Shown here piece by piece: positions 37,524 through 45,689 of a stretch of DNA of 64,000 bases (position 1 is its first letter; each line of letters opens with the position of its first letter). This stretch comes from Brevibacillus laterosporus. Its GTDB lineage: Bacteria > Bacillota > Bacilli > Brevibacillales > Brevibacillaceae. The stretch spans positions 2,303,501 through 2,367,500 of the forward strand of contig CP033464.1 of the NCBI GenBank assembly GCA_007833815.1, given 5' to 3'. Both the position numbers and the translations under genes were made by a program. The notes under the pieces were generated by a model. The model made no database searches, was not told the origin of the DNA, and worked only from the letters and a program-made list of their open reading frames with translations.

Positions 37524-38090
37524 ATGTCACGAACACGATTGGTAATCATGATGGAAATAGCTATTATGGCGGCGATTGCTGTTATTTTAAGCAAGGTAAA
37601 ATTATTTGCTATGCCCCAAGGAGGTAGTGTATCTCTAGTAATGGTCCCAATAGCCCTGCTGGCTTTTCGCCGTGGATGGGTTGCGGGTATCATTACAGGT
37701 GGGCTTGTAGGCATGGTCAAATTCTTTTTTGGCGGTGAGATGGTTCATCCGATTCAAATGGTGCTAGACTATCCACTCTCGTATGCCGTGTTAGGGTTTG
37801 GAGCGTTCTTGTACGCGAGTAAGACACATAACAAAGCAACTAAAATAGCATCAATTTGGGGTGGATTACTAGTTGGAATCGCTTTATGTCTGGCGATCCG
37901 CACGACTTCAGGAGCGGTCTGGTTTGGTAGCTATGCACCAGAAGGAACACCTGCGACGCTTTATTCACTTATATATAATGCGACCTATTTGGTTCCTGAG
38001 TATGTGATAACAGCTTTAGTGGTGACGTTACTAGCAAATGGAGCTCCTCAATTGTTTCAACAGAATGCGGGCGCTTATCGCCGTATATAA
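37524..38090 (+). CDS. thiT: Thiamine-specific ECF transporter S component
   Basis: The 188-residue membrane protein has about six hydrophobic helices and the ThiT/YuaJ features: a start RLVIMMEIAIMAAIAVILSK, then MPQGGSVSLVMVPI, and a late GLRTTSGAVWFGSYAPEG-like region with aromatic residues that bind thiamine. It needs the shared ECF ATPases and EcfT, which are encoded elsewhere. AACGAGGAGG precedes the ATG. The TPP riboswitch directly upstream confirms the substrate. Confidence 0.94.
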   Translation: MSRTRLVIMMEIAIMAAIAVILSKVKLFAMPQGGSVSLVMVPIALLAFRRGWVAGIITGGLVGMVKFFFGGEMVHPIQMVLDYPLSYAVLGFGAFLYASKTHNKATKIASIWGGLLVGIALCLAIRTTSGAVWFGSYAPEGTPATLYSLIYNATYLVPEYVITALVVTLLANGAPQLFQQNAGAYRRI

Positions 38091-38399
38091 ACAAGTGGGG
38101 GTTACTAGTACCAGTAATGGTTTACCTAAAAATATTATTATTTTGTTGTGGTCCCCATTAATGTAAGCCGAACTGGGTCAATCACGGTATTGGCGTCAAA
38201 CAAGGGAAGAGTTTTATCACGCTGAGTACGAAGAGAATACCATAAATGTGTCGGCGGTCCATCATGGCAGAAGCATTTTCTGTCTTATAAAGTTACATAC
38301 TTGTAAGATAACTGAAAGGTAGTTCGATAGTACGATCTCTTCTCCTCTAGTAAAATAAAGTCATAGCAACAAAACATGAAGGAAGAGGAGGCCAAGAAC
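38091..38399 (+). other. Intergenic region after thiT
   Basis: About 300 bases with no recognised gene. It contains a short mirrored pattern TTACTAGTACCAGTAATGG near 38103 and complementary GGGG/CCCC tracts (38097-38100 and 38153-38156) that could fold, but no T run. A promoter for the downstream small ORF is not clear. Confidence 0.3.
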
Positions 38400-38516
38400 A
38401 TGAAAATGCGATCTATGTACAAATTAGTGAAAACGGTGATGCTAGCCTTGTTTGCTACAAAAAACCTCCTGGAAAAAGAGGAAAAATATCAGGAAGTTGT
38501 AAAAGTAGCATCATAA
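38400..38516 (+). CDS. Small peptide, 38 aa
   Basis: A 38-codon frame opens MKMRSMYKLVKTVMLALFAT and ends KNLLEKEEKYQEVVKVAS. It has a basic, hydrophobic N-terminal helix (about 7-20) and a charged amphipathic C-terminal part. GAGGAGG lies 8 bases before ATG 38400, an optimal ribosome site, which is the evidence for translation. An in-frame ATG at 38376 lacks a site. A terminator follows at 38607. I know no family; it could be a membrane-associated regulatory peptide, which is speculation. Confidence 0.5.
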   Translation: MKMRSMYKLVKTVMLALFATKNLLEKEEKYQEVVKVAS

Positions 38517-38606
38517 AATTAAGATGATATAATTAATAATATGAACATTAAGAGTATTTAGTGTTCTAAACAAGAAGCTAGAAGCCTTTTTCATACCAAT
38601 ACAAGA

Positions 38607-38637
38607 GCGAAGGTTCGAAGGAGCTTTCGCCTTTTTT
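38607..38637 (+). terminator. Terminator after the 38-aa peptide gene
   Basis: GCGAAGG pairs with CTTTCGC around TTCGAAGGAG, followed by six T. Its presence 90 bases beyond the peptide gene supports a short transcript from this region. Confidence 0.7.
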
Positions 38638-38671
38638 CATGTTGAAAAAGATAAAAAAGGTACTATTACTA

Positions 38672-38700
38672 TTGACGTATAAAGTTAGAGAAAGTTATAA
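38672..38700 (+). promoter_or_regulatory. Putative promoter upstream of adaA
   Basis: TTGACG and TTATAA (or TATAAA one base later) are 17-18 bases apart, about 110 bases before adaA. An alternative weaker -10 (TATACT) lies at about 38780. Confidence 0.5.
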
Positions 38701-38812
38701 AATTGTGTAAATTGGAAAAAACTATCAATATTTTGCTCTTTCATTCTTTAGTGCTTACTACTAATAAAAGCATTACGCTATACTGAGGATTGAAGGCTAG
38801 GAGGGATCGTGG

Positions 38813-39385
38813 ATGAAAGAGGAGTTCTGGAAGGCGATAGTGGAATGCGATCCAAATTATGATCGCCTATTCTTTTATGGCCTTAGCACGACGGGGATCT
38901 TTTGTAAACCGTCATGCAAATCAAGGACACCCAAAAGAGAGCATGTGAAGATTTATTACGCGGCGCCCGATGCCATTGCTGCAGGTTTTCGTCCTTGCAA
39001 GCGGTGTAGACCATCTGAACCTACATGGAAATCAGCGGAAGAAGATGCGGCAACCCGTCTGCTAGAGATGATTCACGATTGCTATAATCAACCCGTAACT
39101 CTGCGTGAAATGGCGTCACGTCTCTATGTGAGTCCTTTTTATTTGCAGCGTTGTTTTTCTCGTTGCATGAAGATAACACCCGGCAAATATTTAACGCGCA
39201 TTCGAATGGATGAAGCGAAAAAGCAACTATTGGAAACAGATCGGAATGTTTCGATGATTGCAAGCGGAGTGGGTTTTCGCAACAGCGCCTATTTTGCCGC
39301 TGTTTTCCAGAAAGAAACAGGTTGTACACCTACTCAGTACCGGTTACAGCAGAAAAAACAGGAAAAAACGGGAACAACCCGCTAA
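38813..39385 (+). CDS. adaA: AdaA-type methylphosphotriester-DNA methyltransferase and transcriptional activator
   Basis: The 190-residue protein has an N-terminal Ada zinc domain with four cysteines C31 and C35 (TTGIFCKPSCKSRTP) and C62 and C65 (FRPCKRCRP), followed by an AraC-type helix-turn-helix domain (about 85-180, MASRLYVSPFYLQRCF and YFAAVFQKETGCTPTQYR). In Bacillus subtilis AdaA takes a methyl group from DNA phosphotriesters and then activates the adaptive response. It lacks the O6-methylguanine transferase domain of E. coli Ada; the usual partner adaB is not adjacent. AGGAGGGATC precedes the ATG. It is probably monocistronic. Confidence 0.93.
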   Translation: MKEEFWKAIVECDPNYDRLFFYGLSTTGIFCKPSCKSRTPKREHVKIYYAAPDAIAAGFRPCKRCRPSEPTWKSAEEDAATRLLEMIHDCYNQPVTLREMASRLYVSPFYLQRCFSRCMKITPGKYLTRIRMDEAKKQLLETDRNVSMIASGVGFRNSAYFAAVFQKETGCTPTQYRLQQKKQEKTGTTR

Positions 39386-39443
39386 TTGTACCTGCTGTAT
39401 AACGGGGGCACATACATATAAACAAAATGAAACAACAGATGGA

Positions 39444-39475
39444 GCGTTTCTGTAAGAAATCAGAAGCGCCTTTTT
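39444..39475 (+). terminator. Terminator after adaA
   Basis: GCGTTTCTG and CAGAAGCGC form a 9-pair stem with one G-U, followed by five T. Confidence 0.8.
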
Positions 39476-39500
39476 GTACGATTGGAAAAGATGGAGACCA

Positions 39501-39560
39501 GACAAAAAGCACCCGCTTGTCGTGCTGTGAATTGCACGTAACAAAGAGGTGCTTTTTGTC
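39501..39560. terminator. Bidirectional terminator between adaA and the convergent membrane-protein gene
   Basis: GACAAAAAGCACC (39501-39513) and GGTGCTTTTTGTC (39548-39560) are perfect inverted copies with an inner CGTGC/GCACG pair. A and T tracts on both arms allow function on both strands. Confidence 0.75.
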
Positions 39561-39571
39561 GTGGCTGTGTT

Positions 39572-40090
39572 TTACTTTTTTTTACCCATGATCCGTTCTA
39601 AAAAGTAATCGACGGTTACGGCCAGGATGCCTACAAACAATGGAGTCAATGAGGTTAACATGACACCAGGAATCCATGTTGTATGCACAAGATAAAAAAT
39701 AAAGGTAGTTGCTAAAATTTCAGGTATCAATTTCCAACTTCTTGAGATATGTAGTCTTTGCAATATGTATAAAAGGACTGGTTCAAGAATTAGTTCGTAC
39801 AGCATTAACAAGAAAAAGGAGACGACTGCAAAGGAAACGAGTACCCAGAAATAAGATTTGTCGACAAACATAGGAAATAGAAAGCCGACTGTCCAGAGAA
39901 TCGTAACCAATAAGAATACAACGATGGCGCCCGAGAACAAGACAAGCAAAGTTGCGATAGCGATTGCTAGGCCATTAATCCAGAACCCACCCTCCTGGCG
40001 ATCCCCACCCGTCACAGCGCGTCGAAATAAAAAGAGTCCTGCCGTTGCACACAAGCCCACCATTATGGCAAAAGTCATGTGGTTTGTCAT
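39572..40090 (-). CDS. Hypothetical membrane protein, about 172 aa
   Basis: This protein has about four to five hydrophobic helices: TFAIMVGLCATAGLFLF, the long stretch from LAIAIATLLVLF through ILWTVGFLF, FWVLVSFAVVSFFLLML, and ILATTFIFYLVH with a final GILAVTVDYF. A basic tail IMGKKK ends it. No motif links it to a known transporter or enzyme. The start is ATG 40090, with TAGGTGA before it on the minus strand; two more in-frame ATGs lie within 21 bases. It faces adaA across a shared terminator. Confidence 0.65.
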   Translation of the reverse strand: MTNHMTFAIMVGLCATAGLFLFRRAVTGGDRQEGGFWINGLAIAIATLLVLFSGAIVVFLLVTILWTVGFLFPMFVDKSYFWVLVSFAVVSFFLLMLYELILEPVLLYILQRLHISRSWKLIPEILATTFIFYLVHTTWIPGVMLTSLTPLFVGILAVTVDYFLERIMGKKK

Positions 40091-40184
40091 ATGTATCACC
40101 TACTATAAAAATAATACGTAGCAGGAGAGTAAAACGTTACAACGAAGCGGGGTAAAACGTAACCTTTCAAATTACGCCAAAGCC

Positions 40185-40748
40185 TTACTGGACCCAAGTC
40201 GTTTTTTGTGCAAAAGGTATCCGAGAGGTACGAGGTGTGGCTCCGTCAGTTGGATAGCCAATGAATAAAGAACCAATCACTTTCTCCTGATCAGATAATG
40301 ACAAGAAAGCTTTCAAACGTTCATCTCTTGCCAGACCTACACCGCGTGTACGCCACACAAACCCAAGTCCTAGTTCCGATGCCATTAGCCACATAGAATG
40401 AATGGCGCAACTTACGGCATATTCATTATCAAGTGAGGAAGCTTCGTCTCCTTCTATGATTTGTGACGTAGCGACTATAATGAGAGGAGTTGCTAGGACA
40501 TTCTTCATGGATTCTTCTACTAAATGAGGCTTGGTAGGGAAGCGCTCTAATAAAAAGTCCTGAGCTAGTTGGTTAAATCGTTCCTTGGCAGCATCTTGAA
40601 TGACATAGAAGTGCCATGGCTCTCGCAAGCGATCATTGGGTGCTAACACAGCCGCTTCTAGCAACTGCTCAATCTTTGCGGTTTCTACAGGTCGCCCATC
40701 GTAGGCACGTATAGCTTGACGTTGTTGTAATACAGGTAAGAGAGACAT
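40185..40748 (-). CDS. Nitroreductase-family oxidoreductase
   Basis: The 187-residue protein has the FMN-binding nitroreductase fold: RQAIRAYDGRPVE at the N-terminus, EAAVLAPNDRLREPWHFYVIQ, and the late segment IGSLFIGYPTDGATPRTSRIP. Such enzymes reduce nitroaromatics, quinones or flavins with NAD(P)H, and the natural substrate is not predictable. The start is ATG 40748 with AAAGGATG at good spacing; the ATG at 40757 overlaps that site. It is divergent from the cobalamin operon, sharing a 160-base intergenic region with its promoter. Confidence 0.85.
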   Translation of the reverse strand: MSLLPVLQQRQAIRAYDGRPVETAKIEQLLEAAVLAPNDRLREPWHFYVIQDAAKERFNQLAQDFLLERFPTKPHLVEESMKNVLATPLIIVATSQIIEGDEASSLDNEYAVSCAIHSMWLMASELGLGFVWRTRGVGLARDERLKAFLSLSDQEKVIGSLFIGYPTDGATPRTSRIPFAQKTTWVQ

Positions 40749-40906
40749 GTTATTCATCCTTTCGGTAATATGATAAGAAAGCTGTGGTATTTCTGATCCA
40801 TGTATGTTTTTCTTCTTGCATAAAAATGGAAGATTTCTAATAGTATGTCAGTATACGGTCTCCCTTCTCCTGTTGTCCAGTACCCAGTGGGTTAGACAGA
40901 AAAGTA

Positions 40907-40936
40907 TGGACAATAAAATGCAAATTGGATTATGAT
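40907..40936 (+). promoter_or_regulatory. Promoter of the cobalamin operon
   Basis: TGGACA and TATGAT are 18 bases apart, just upstream of the riboswitch. Confidence 0.6.
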
Positions 40937-40954
40937 AGAAGCAATCACATAAGC

Positions 40955-41130
40955 TTGGGAATAAAGGAATTGTTACATGAGAAACGATTCACAAGGGGAA
41001 GTTGGTGAAAATCCAACACGGTCCCGCCACTGTAATTGGAGAGCTCGGTTTTGTCACTGGATACACCAAATATCTGGTAAGACAAAAAGGAGCAGGATAC
41101 GATCCAAGAGTCAGGCTACCCTATTTATTC
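40955..41130 (+). ncRNA. Adenosylcobalamin riboswitch
   Basis: The B12-box core AGTTGGTGAAAATCCAACAC with GGTCCCGCCACTGTAA is a near-perfect match, and the 3' element CCAAGAGTCAGGCTACC is present. A terminator follows at 41229. Adenosylcobalamin would switch off the downstream biosynthesis and cobalt-uptake operon. Confidence 0.95.
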
Positions 41131-41169
41131 TAACAACACCGTCAGACCTACGGCAGATGGGGAGGTGTT

Positions 41170-41286
41170 ATGAGAGCAATTTTACATACAAAAGGGAAGC
41201 ACCCTTTCAGAAAATACAGGCTCATCATAACAGCACTTCTCACGTACAGTCAGGCGGGGGAAGTGCTGTTTCTTTTTGTTGTATAA
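41170..41286 (+). CDS. Small ORF inside the B12 riboswitch expression platform, 38 aa
   Basis: ATG 41170 has GGGGAGG 4 bases before it and opens a 38-codon frame beginning MRAILHTKGKHPFRKYR. It then reads a hydrophobic end (LIITALLTYSQAG, VLFLFVV) and stops at 41284, after the terminator hairpin. The coding sequence therefore spans the terminator (41229-41280). It could be a leader peptide whose translation affects the hairpin, or a chance frame with a chance site. No family is recognised. Confidence 0.35.
   Translation: MRAILHTKGKHPFRKYRLIITALLTYSQAGEVLFLFVV
41229..41280 (+). terminator. B12 riboswitch terminator
   Basis: AACAGCACTTC (41229-41239) and GAAGTGCTGTT (41260-41270) form a perfect 11-pair stem, followed by TCTTTTTGTT. 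Confidence 0.9.
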
Positions 41287-41330
41287 AAATGTAAGGTTGA
41301 TTGCAAATAAGGATAGGGGGCTTGGAGTAG

Positions 41331-43157
41331 ATGGATAAAGGAAAAATTCTACTGATCGGCTTTGGACCAGGACATCATGATCACATTACGCATCGGGCAA
41401 AAGAGGCTATCCTAGAATGTGAAGTGGTAATTGGCTACAACACTTATGTAGATTTAATTAGAGAGCTGATCTCGGAAAAAAGTGTTGTACGTACTGGAAT
41501 GACAGAAGAGGTTAGTCGTGCTCAAGAAGCAGTTAGATTGGCTGAGTTAGGTAAAGTTGTCGGCGTTATTTCTAGCGGAGATGCTGGGGTATACGGCATG
41601 GCCGGACTAGTCTATGAAGTTCTTGTGGAAAAAGGTTGGAAAGAATCCACTGGAGTGAAGGTAGAGGTTGTACCTGGGATTTCATCCATTCAATCTTGTG
41701 CCTCTTTATTAGGTGCTCCGATCATGCATGATGCTTGCACAATCAGTTTGAGTGACCATCTAACACCGTGGGAAACGATTGCCAAGCGTGTGGAAGCAGC
41801 GGCTTCTGCTGATTTTGTAATTGCGTTATACAATCCTCGCAGTGGTCGTCGTACGAGACAAATTGTAGAAACACAGCAAATTTTATTAAAACATCGTTCT
41901 CCTGATACCCCTGTAGGCATTGTGAAAAGCGCCTATCGAGATCGGGAACATGTGGTAATTACACGACTTGCAGATATGTTGCAGCACGAGATTGGCATGT
42001 TGACAACGGTAATTATCGGGAACTCCACCACATTTGTTTACGATCAAAAGATTATTACACCGCGTGGATATCAACGTAAATATACGTTAAATCGTATGGA
42101 ACAACCACTAAAACCTCATGAACGTTTACAGGAGAAGGCAGAGCCTTGGGCACTACACAGTCAACCTGAGGGTGGAACTTCGCCTTCTGGTTCATCATCT
42201 GTACAAGAACAACCAACTGATGGAGTGGCTACGGCGACATCACCACAAGCTACATTACAAGAAACTCAAGTTTTGGAGGGAGCCCCATTAGCGACAATGG
42301 AAGCCCTTTCACATCCCAGGCAATTCTCTTGGGAAGTAGAGCAGTTGCCTGAGGACTCTTTTCAGGTAGAGACCGAGAGCTTTCAAGCTCCTAAACAAGC
42401 GGTAAAGGCCTTTCAGTTAGCGATGGAAGCGCTCGCGTGTGTTGATGCCAAGACAGCCTTAGAACTTAATCAGGGTATCACTCCGCCACCTCGTCCGTTT
42501 AACGGAGTTGTTGATATTTTGGAACTGGGCGTTTCGCCTGGCGTAGCGCGCAAGAATTTTACCTCTGAGCAAATGCGCCTCTTGGCAGATTTAACCCAAG
42601 ATGGTGGAGAAATGATGTATAGCATCGAGCATCAAATTATTCTCCGATTACCACAAGTAGATCCAGAAAAGGTAACTGAACAGTTGAGATCAGTAGGGTT
42701 TCAATTGTTTCCGATTGGAGCTAGTGCGCAGATAAAAGCATGTGATTTTTGTGATTTAGAAAAGGATGAGTCCATACCGGTAGCAGAGGAATTAGGTAGA
42801 CGATTGGATGGTCTTGCTGTGCCTAAAGATTTAAAAATCGGCTTTAACGGCTGCGGAATGGCATGTTATGGAGCGGTTATGGAAGACATTGGTCTTGTGT
42901 ACCGACGTGGTGCATATGATGTGTTTTTAGGTGGTAAACGTATTGGGCGTAATGCACATCCTGGACAACGTATAGCCGAGGGAGTACCGGAAGACCAGAT
43001 TATTGGACTCGTAGAACGAATTGTGGATGAATATAAGGCAAAAGGTCATATTGACGAACGATTCCATAAATTCTTTAAACGTACAGGACAAGTGCTTGGA
43101 CATCGCTATCAGGAATTTATAGCTCCGCTGCAGATTGAAGAACCGTGTGGAGATTAA
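41331..43157 (+). CDS. cbiH60: CbiH60: precorrin-3B C17-methyltransferase fused to an Fe-S reductase-like domain
   Basis: The 608-residue protein starts with a CobJ/CbiH methyltransferase domain (about 1-245; LLIGFGPGHHDHIT, ISSGDAGVYGMAGL, NPRSGRR), which methylates C17 and contracts the ring. An acid and proline-serine-threonine-rich linker (about 255-350) follows. The C-terminal part resembles nitrite/sulfite reductase half domains, with cysteines C471, C474, C508 and C512 (CDFC and NGCGMAC) suited to a [4Fe-4S] cluster. Such a fusion is known as CbiH60 from Bacillus megaterium, where the extra domain drives ring contraction in the anaerobic pathway. It leads the operon behind the riboswitch and starts at ATG 41331. 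Confidence 0.9.
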   Translation: MDKGKILLIGFGPGHHDHITHRAKEAILECEVVIGYNTYVDLIRELISEKSVVRTGMTEEVSRAQEAVRLAELGKVVGVISSGDAGVYGMAGLVYEVLVEKGWKESTGVKVEVVPGISSIQSCASLLGAPIMHDACTISLSDHLTPWETIAKRVEAAASADFVIALYNPRSGRRTRQIVETQQILLKHRSPDTPVGIVKSAYRDREHVVITRLADMLQHEIGMLTTVIIGNSTTFVYDQKIITPRGYQRKYTLNRMEQPLKPHERLQEKAEPWALHSQPEGGTSPSGSSSVQEQPTDGVATATSPQATLQETQVLEGAPLATMEALSHPRQFSWEVEQLPEDSFQVETESFQAPKQAVKAFQLAMEALACVDAKTALELNQGITPPPRPFNGVVDILELGVSPGVARKNFTSEQMRLLADLTQDGGEMMYSIEHQIILRLPQVDPEKVTEQLRSVGFQLFPIGASAQIKACDFCDLEKDESIPVAEELGRRLDGLAVPKDLKIGFNGCGMACYGAVMEDIGLVYRRGAYDVFLGGKRIGRNAHPGQRIAEGVPEDQIIGLVERIVDEYKAKGHIDERFHKFFKRTGQVLGHRYQEFIAPLQIEEPCGD

Positions 43158-43170
43158 GGAGGGGAATTCA

Positions 43171-44223
43171 TTGAACGGAATACTTTTTATCGGTCATGGT
43201 AGCAGAGATGCGGAGGGAAATGAGCACCTTCTACAATTTACACAACGAGTCACTGGCTTATTAAAGGAACAAACAGAAGTAACGTTGTATGAAACTTGCT
43301 TTTTGGAGTTAACTAGACCGACCATCATGCAAGGCGTACAAAAAATAGTCGAACGCGGTGCAACTACCGTAGCGATGGTACCGTTAATGTTATTTCAGGC
43401 GGCTCATGCTAAACTGCACATCCCTCACGAAATAGACGAAGCAAAAGCTAAATATCCGCATGTAAATTTCCACTATGGTCGCCCTATTGGAGTTCATGAA
43501 GATATGGTGCAAATCTTGCGGGATCGTTTACAGAATACAACTTTATATACTCCGCTAGAAGAGGCTAACAAAGATAGTGCCATTCTTTTAGTAGGCCGTG
43601 GAAGTAGTGATTCGGATGCTAACAGTGATCTGTGCAAAATCGCTCGCCTGTTGTGGGAGAGCACAGGGGTAGGCAATGTTGAAGTGGCTTACATGGGTGT
43701 TACCTATCCAACGGTGGAAGAAGGATTGGTTCGTTGTGTAAAACAAGGAGCTAAACAAATTTACGTACTACCTTATTTGTTATTTACAGGTATTTTGTTA
43801 AAGCGTTTAGAAGAGAACTTGCAACAGTTTCATCAAGACTTTCCAGATGTAAATGCGTCAATGAGTGAGGCGCTAGGATTCCATGAATTGCTGGAACAAA
43901 TTGTAGCAGATCGTTCTGTGGAAGCGCTACAAGGACGAGCGTTGGCTAACTGTGATCTTTGCCAATTTAGAAAACTTGCTGTATTCGACCATCACCACGA
44001 TCATGACCATGATCACCATCATGACCACGATCATCATGATCACAGTCACGACCATCATCATGACCATGATCACAACCATAGCCATGACCATTGTGATCAC
44101 AAGCATGAGGATGAGCACGACCATGGTCATGCTCACACCTCAGAAACAAAAAATGAACCAACTTCCTGTAGCAAGGAGTCACAAGCTACACAGGCTGACG
44201 ACAAACGGGGGGTACGTGTATGA
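43171..44223 (+). CDS. cbiX: Sirohydrochlorin cobaltochelatase with histidine-rich tail
   Basis: This long-form CbiX inserts Co2+ into sirohydrochlorin, the committed step of anaerobic cobalamin synthesis. It has two chelatase half domains (about 1-125 and 130-245), with catalytic GHGSRDAEGN and a second half carrying GRGSSDSDAN. A CxxC pair (C261 and C264) follows, in the position of the Fe-S site of Bacillus megaterium CbiX. Residues 273-322 contain 27 histidines in 50, with alternating Asp, a probable cobalt-binding store. The start is TTG 43171 with AAGGAGGGG at 6 bases; the in-frame 43135 start lies in the upstream gene. It overlaps cbiJ by ATGA. Confidence 0.93.
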   Translation: MNGILFIGHGSRDAEGNEHLLQFTQRVTGLLKEQTEVTLYETCFLELTRPTIMQGVQKIVERGATTVAMVPLMLFQAAHAKLHIPHEIDEAKAKYPHVNFHYGRPIGVHEDMVQILRDRLQNTTLYTPLEEANKDSAILLVGRGSSDSDANSDLCKIARLLWESTGVGNVEVAYMGVTYPTVEEGLVRCVKQGAKQIYVLPYLLFTGILLKRLEENLQQFHQDFPDVNASMSEALGFHELLEQIVADRSVEALQGRALANCDLCQFRKLAVFDHHHDHDHDHHHDHDHHDHSHDHHHDHDHNHSHDHCDHKHEDEHDHGHAHTSETKNEPTSCSKESQATQADDKRGVRV

Positions 44224-44990
44224 TCCTGTTTTTGGCAGGGACAAGCGATGCACGCGAATTGGCTGTTCTCTTAAAGTCAGATGGGGTTGATTTACTGGCA
44301 ACGGTTGTCACCGATTCTGCTGCTAAAAGCTTGGAAGAGGTGGGCATTACGACGCGAGTAGGAAGATTACCGTTAGAGGATATGACTGCATTAGCTAAGG
44401 AGCAAAAGGTGACAAAGATTGTGGATGCGAGTCATCCTTTTGCAGAAGAGGCATCAAAAAATGCTATGGCTTGCGCAGAAGAGTTACAACTTCCTTACAT
44501 TCGTTATGAAAGGGAGACCCGTAGTTATGTTGATCACCCTAATGTGCTCTTGGTGGAAAATTATGAACAAGCAGCATTGGAAGCAAAAAGCAGAAAAGGC
44601 GTTGTGATGCTAACCACGGGAAGTAAGACACTCGGAACGTTCACCAAGCATTTGTTGGGTGATCCTGAGATTCGTCTGATCGCGCGCATGCTACCACGGA
44701 AAGACAATATGGAAAAATGTGAAGCGTTGGGTGTAGAACAAAAAAATATTATTGCTATGCAAGGCCCATTCTCTAAAGAGTTGAATGCGGCACTGTATAC
44801 ACAGTTTGGTGTTACTACGATGATTACGAAAGAAAGCGGTCAGGTGGGCGCTGTGGATGAAAAACTAGCAGCGGCACTAGAGCTTGGCATCTACACCATT
44901 ATGATCGACAGACCAAAGCTCGTGTACGGAGAGATGCACCAGTCGTTTGCCGGAGTGTTGGAAGCTGTAGGCAAACAGGTTGTGGTCTAA
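44220..44990 (+). CDS. cbiJ: Cobalt-precorrin-6A reductase
   Basis: The 256-residue protein matches CbiJ/CobK: MILFLAGTSDARELAVLL at the N-terminus, VDASHPFAEEASKNAM, YIRYERETRSY, then VVMLTTGSKTLG and a final MIDRPKLVYGE. It reduces the macrocycle of cobalt-precorrin-6A with NADPH. It starts within the cbiX stop (ATGA overlap), showing translational coupling, and is followed by cbiC. Confidence 0.93.
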   Translation: MILFLAGTSDARELAVLLKSDGVDLLATVVTDSAAKSLEEVGITTRVGRLPLEDMTALAKEQKVTKIVDASHPFAEEASKNAMACAEELQLPYIRYERETRSYVDHPNVLLVENYEQAALEAKSRKGVVMLTTGSKTLGTFTKHLLGDPEIRLIARMLPRKDNMEKCEALGVEQKNIIAMQGPFSKELNAALYTQFGVTTMITKESGQVGAVDEKLAAALELGIYTIMIDRPKLVYGEMHQSFAGVLEAVGKQVVV

Positions 44991-45023
44991 AAAATATCGT
45001 GGAAAAATGAGGGGAGAAATAAT

Positions 45024-45689
45024 ATGTCATCGCAATTTCATACGGAGTTTCAACCATTAACGATTCAACCACAAGAGATTGAATCGAAAAGCTTTGAAAT
45101 GATTACAGAGGAATTAGGTGCGCATCCATTTTCGGATGAGCAGTATCGTGTAGTACAGCGCGTTATTCACGCAACGGCTGATTTTGATTTAGGTCGTAGC
45201 ATGAAGTTCCATCCTGATGCAGTAGAAGCAGGCATTCGCGCTATTCAAGCTGGCGAGCCAATCATTGCAGATGTTCAAATGGTTCAAGTAGGTATTAGTA
45301 AACCGCGTCTAAAAACGTTTGGTGGAGATGTGCATGTTTATATTTCTGATGCTGATGTAATGGAACAGGCTAAGGCGGAGAATACCACTCGTGCGATTAT
45401 CTCCATTCGTAAAGCTACGAGCCAAATTAAAGGTGGTATCTATGCCATTGGGAATGCCCCAACTGCTTTACTTGAATTGATTCGTCTTGTAAAAGAGGGC
45501 AAAGCCAATCCTTCATTGGTTATTGGCGTTCCTGTCGGTTTTGTGTCTGCGGCTGAGTCCAAAGAGGAATTAGCTAAGCTGGATATTCCATTTATTACGA
45601 ATCTGGATCGCAAAGGCGGTAGCCCCGTTGCTGTGGCAGCGGTTAATGCGTTGTCCATTCTAGCAACGGAACGGAGCGAGCATGCATGA
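45024..45689 (+). CDS. cbiC: Cobalt-precorrin-8 methylmutase
   Basis: The 221-residue protein has the CbiC/CobH features: the active-site histidine region RVIHATADFDLGRSM, GEPIIADVQMVQVGI, and VGVPVGFVSAAESKEEL with downstream NRKGGSPVAVAAVNAL-like sequence. It moves the methyl group from C11 to C12 to give cobyrinic acid. AGGGGAGAAAT precedes the ATG. It ends overlapping the cbiD start by four bases. Confidence 0.95.
   Translation: MSSQFHTEFQPLTIQPQEIESKSFEMITEELGAHPFSDEQYRVVQRVIHATADFDLGRSMKFHPDAVEAGIRAIQAGEPIIADVQMVQVGISKPRLKTFGGDVHVYISDADVMEQAKAENTTRAIISIRKATSQIKGGIYAIGNAPTALLELIRLVKEGKANPSLVIGVPVGFVSAAESKEELAKLDIPFITNLDRKGGSPVAVAAVNALSILATERSEHA

Noticed and set aside
39330-39544. Minus-strand Cys/Phe-rich frames after adaA
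   Set aside because: They lie across two terminators and the adaA 3' end and have no ribosome site.
43927-44182. Antisense frames over the histidine-rich tail of cbiX
   Set aside because: They are Val/Met- or Asp/Gly/His-rich by-products of the repetitive CAT/GAC codons on the other strand.
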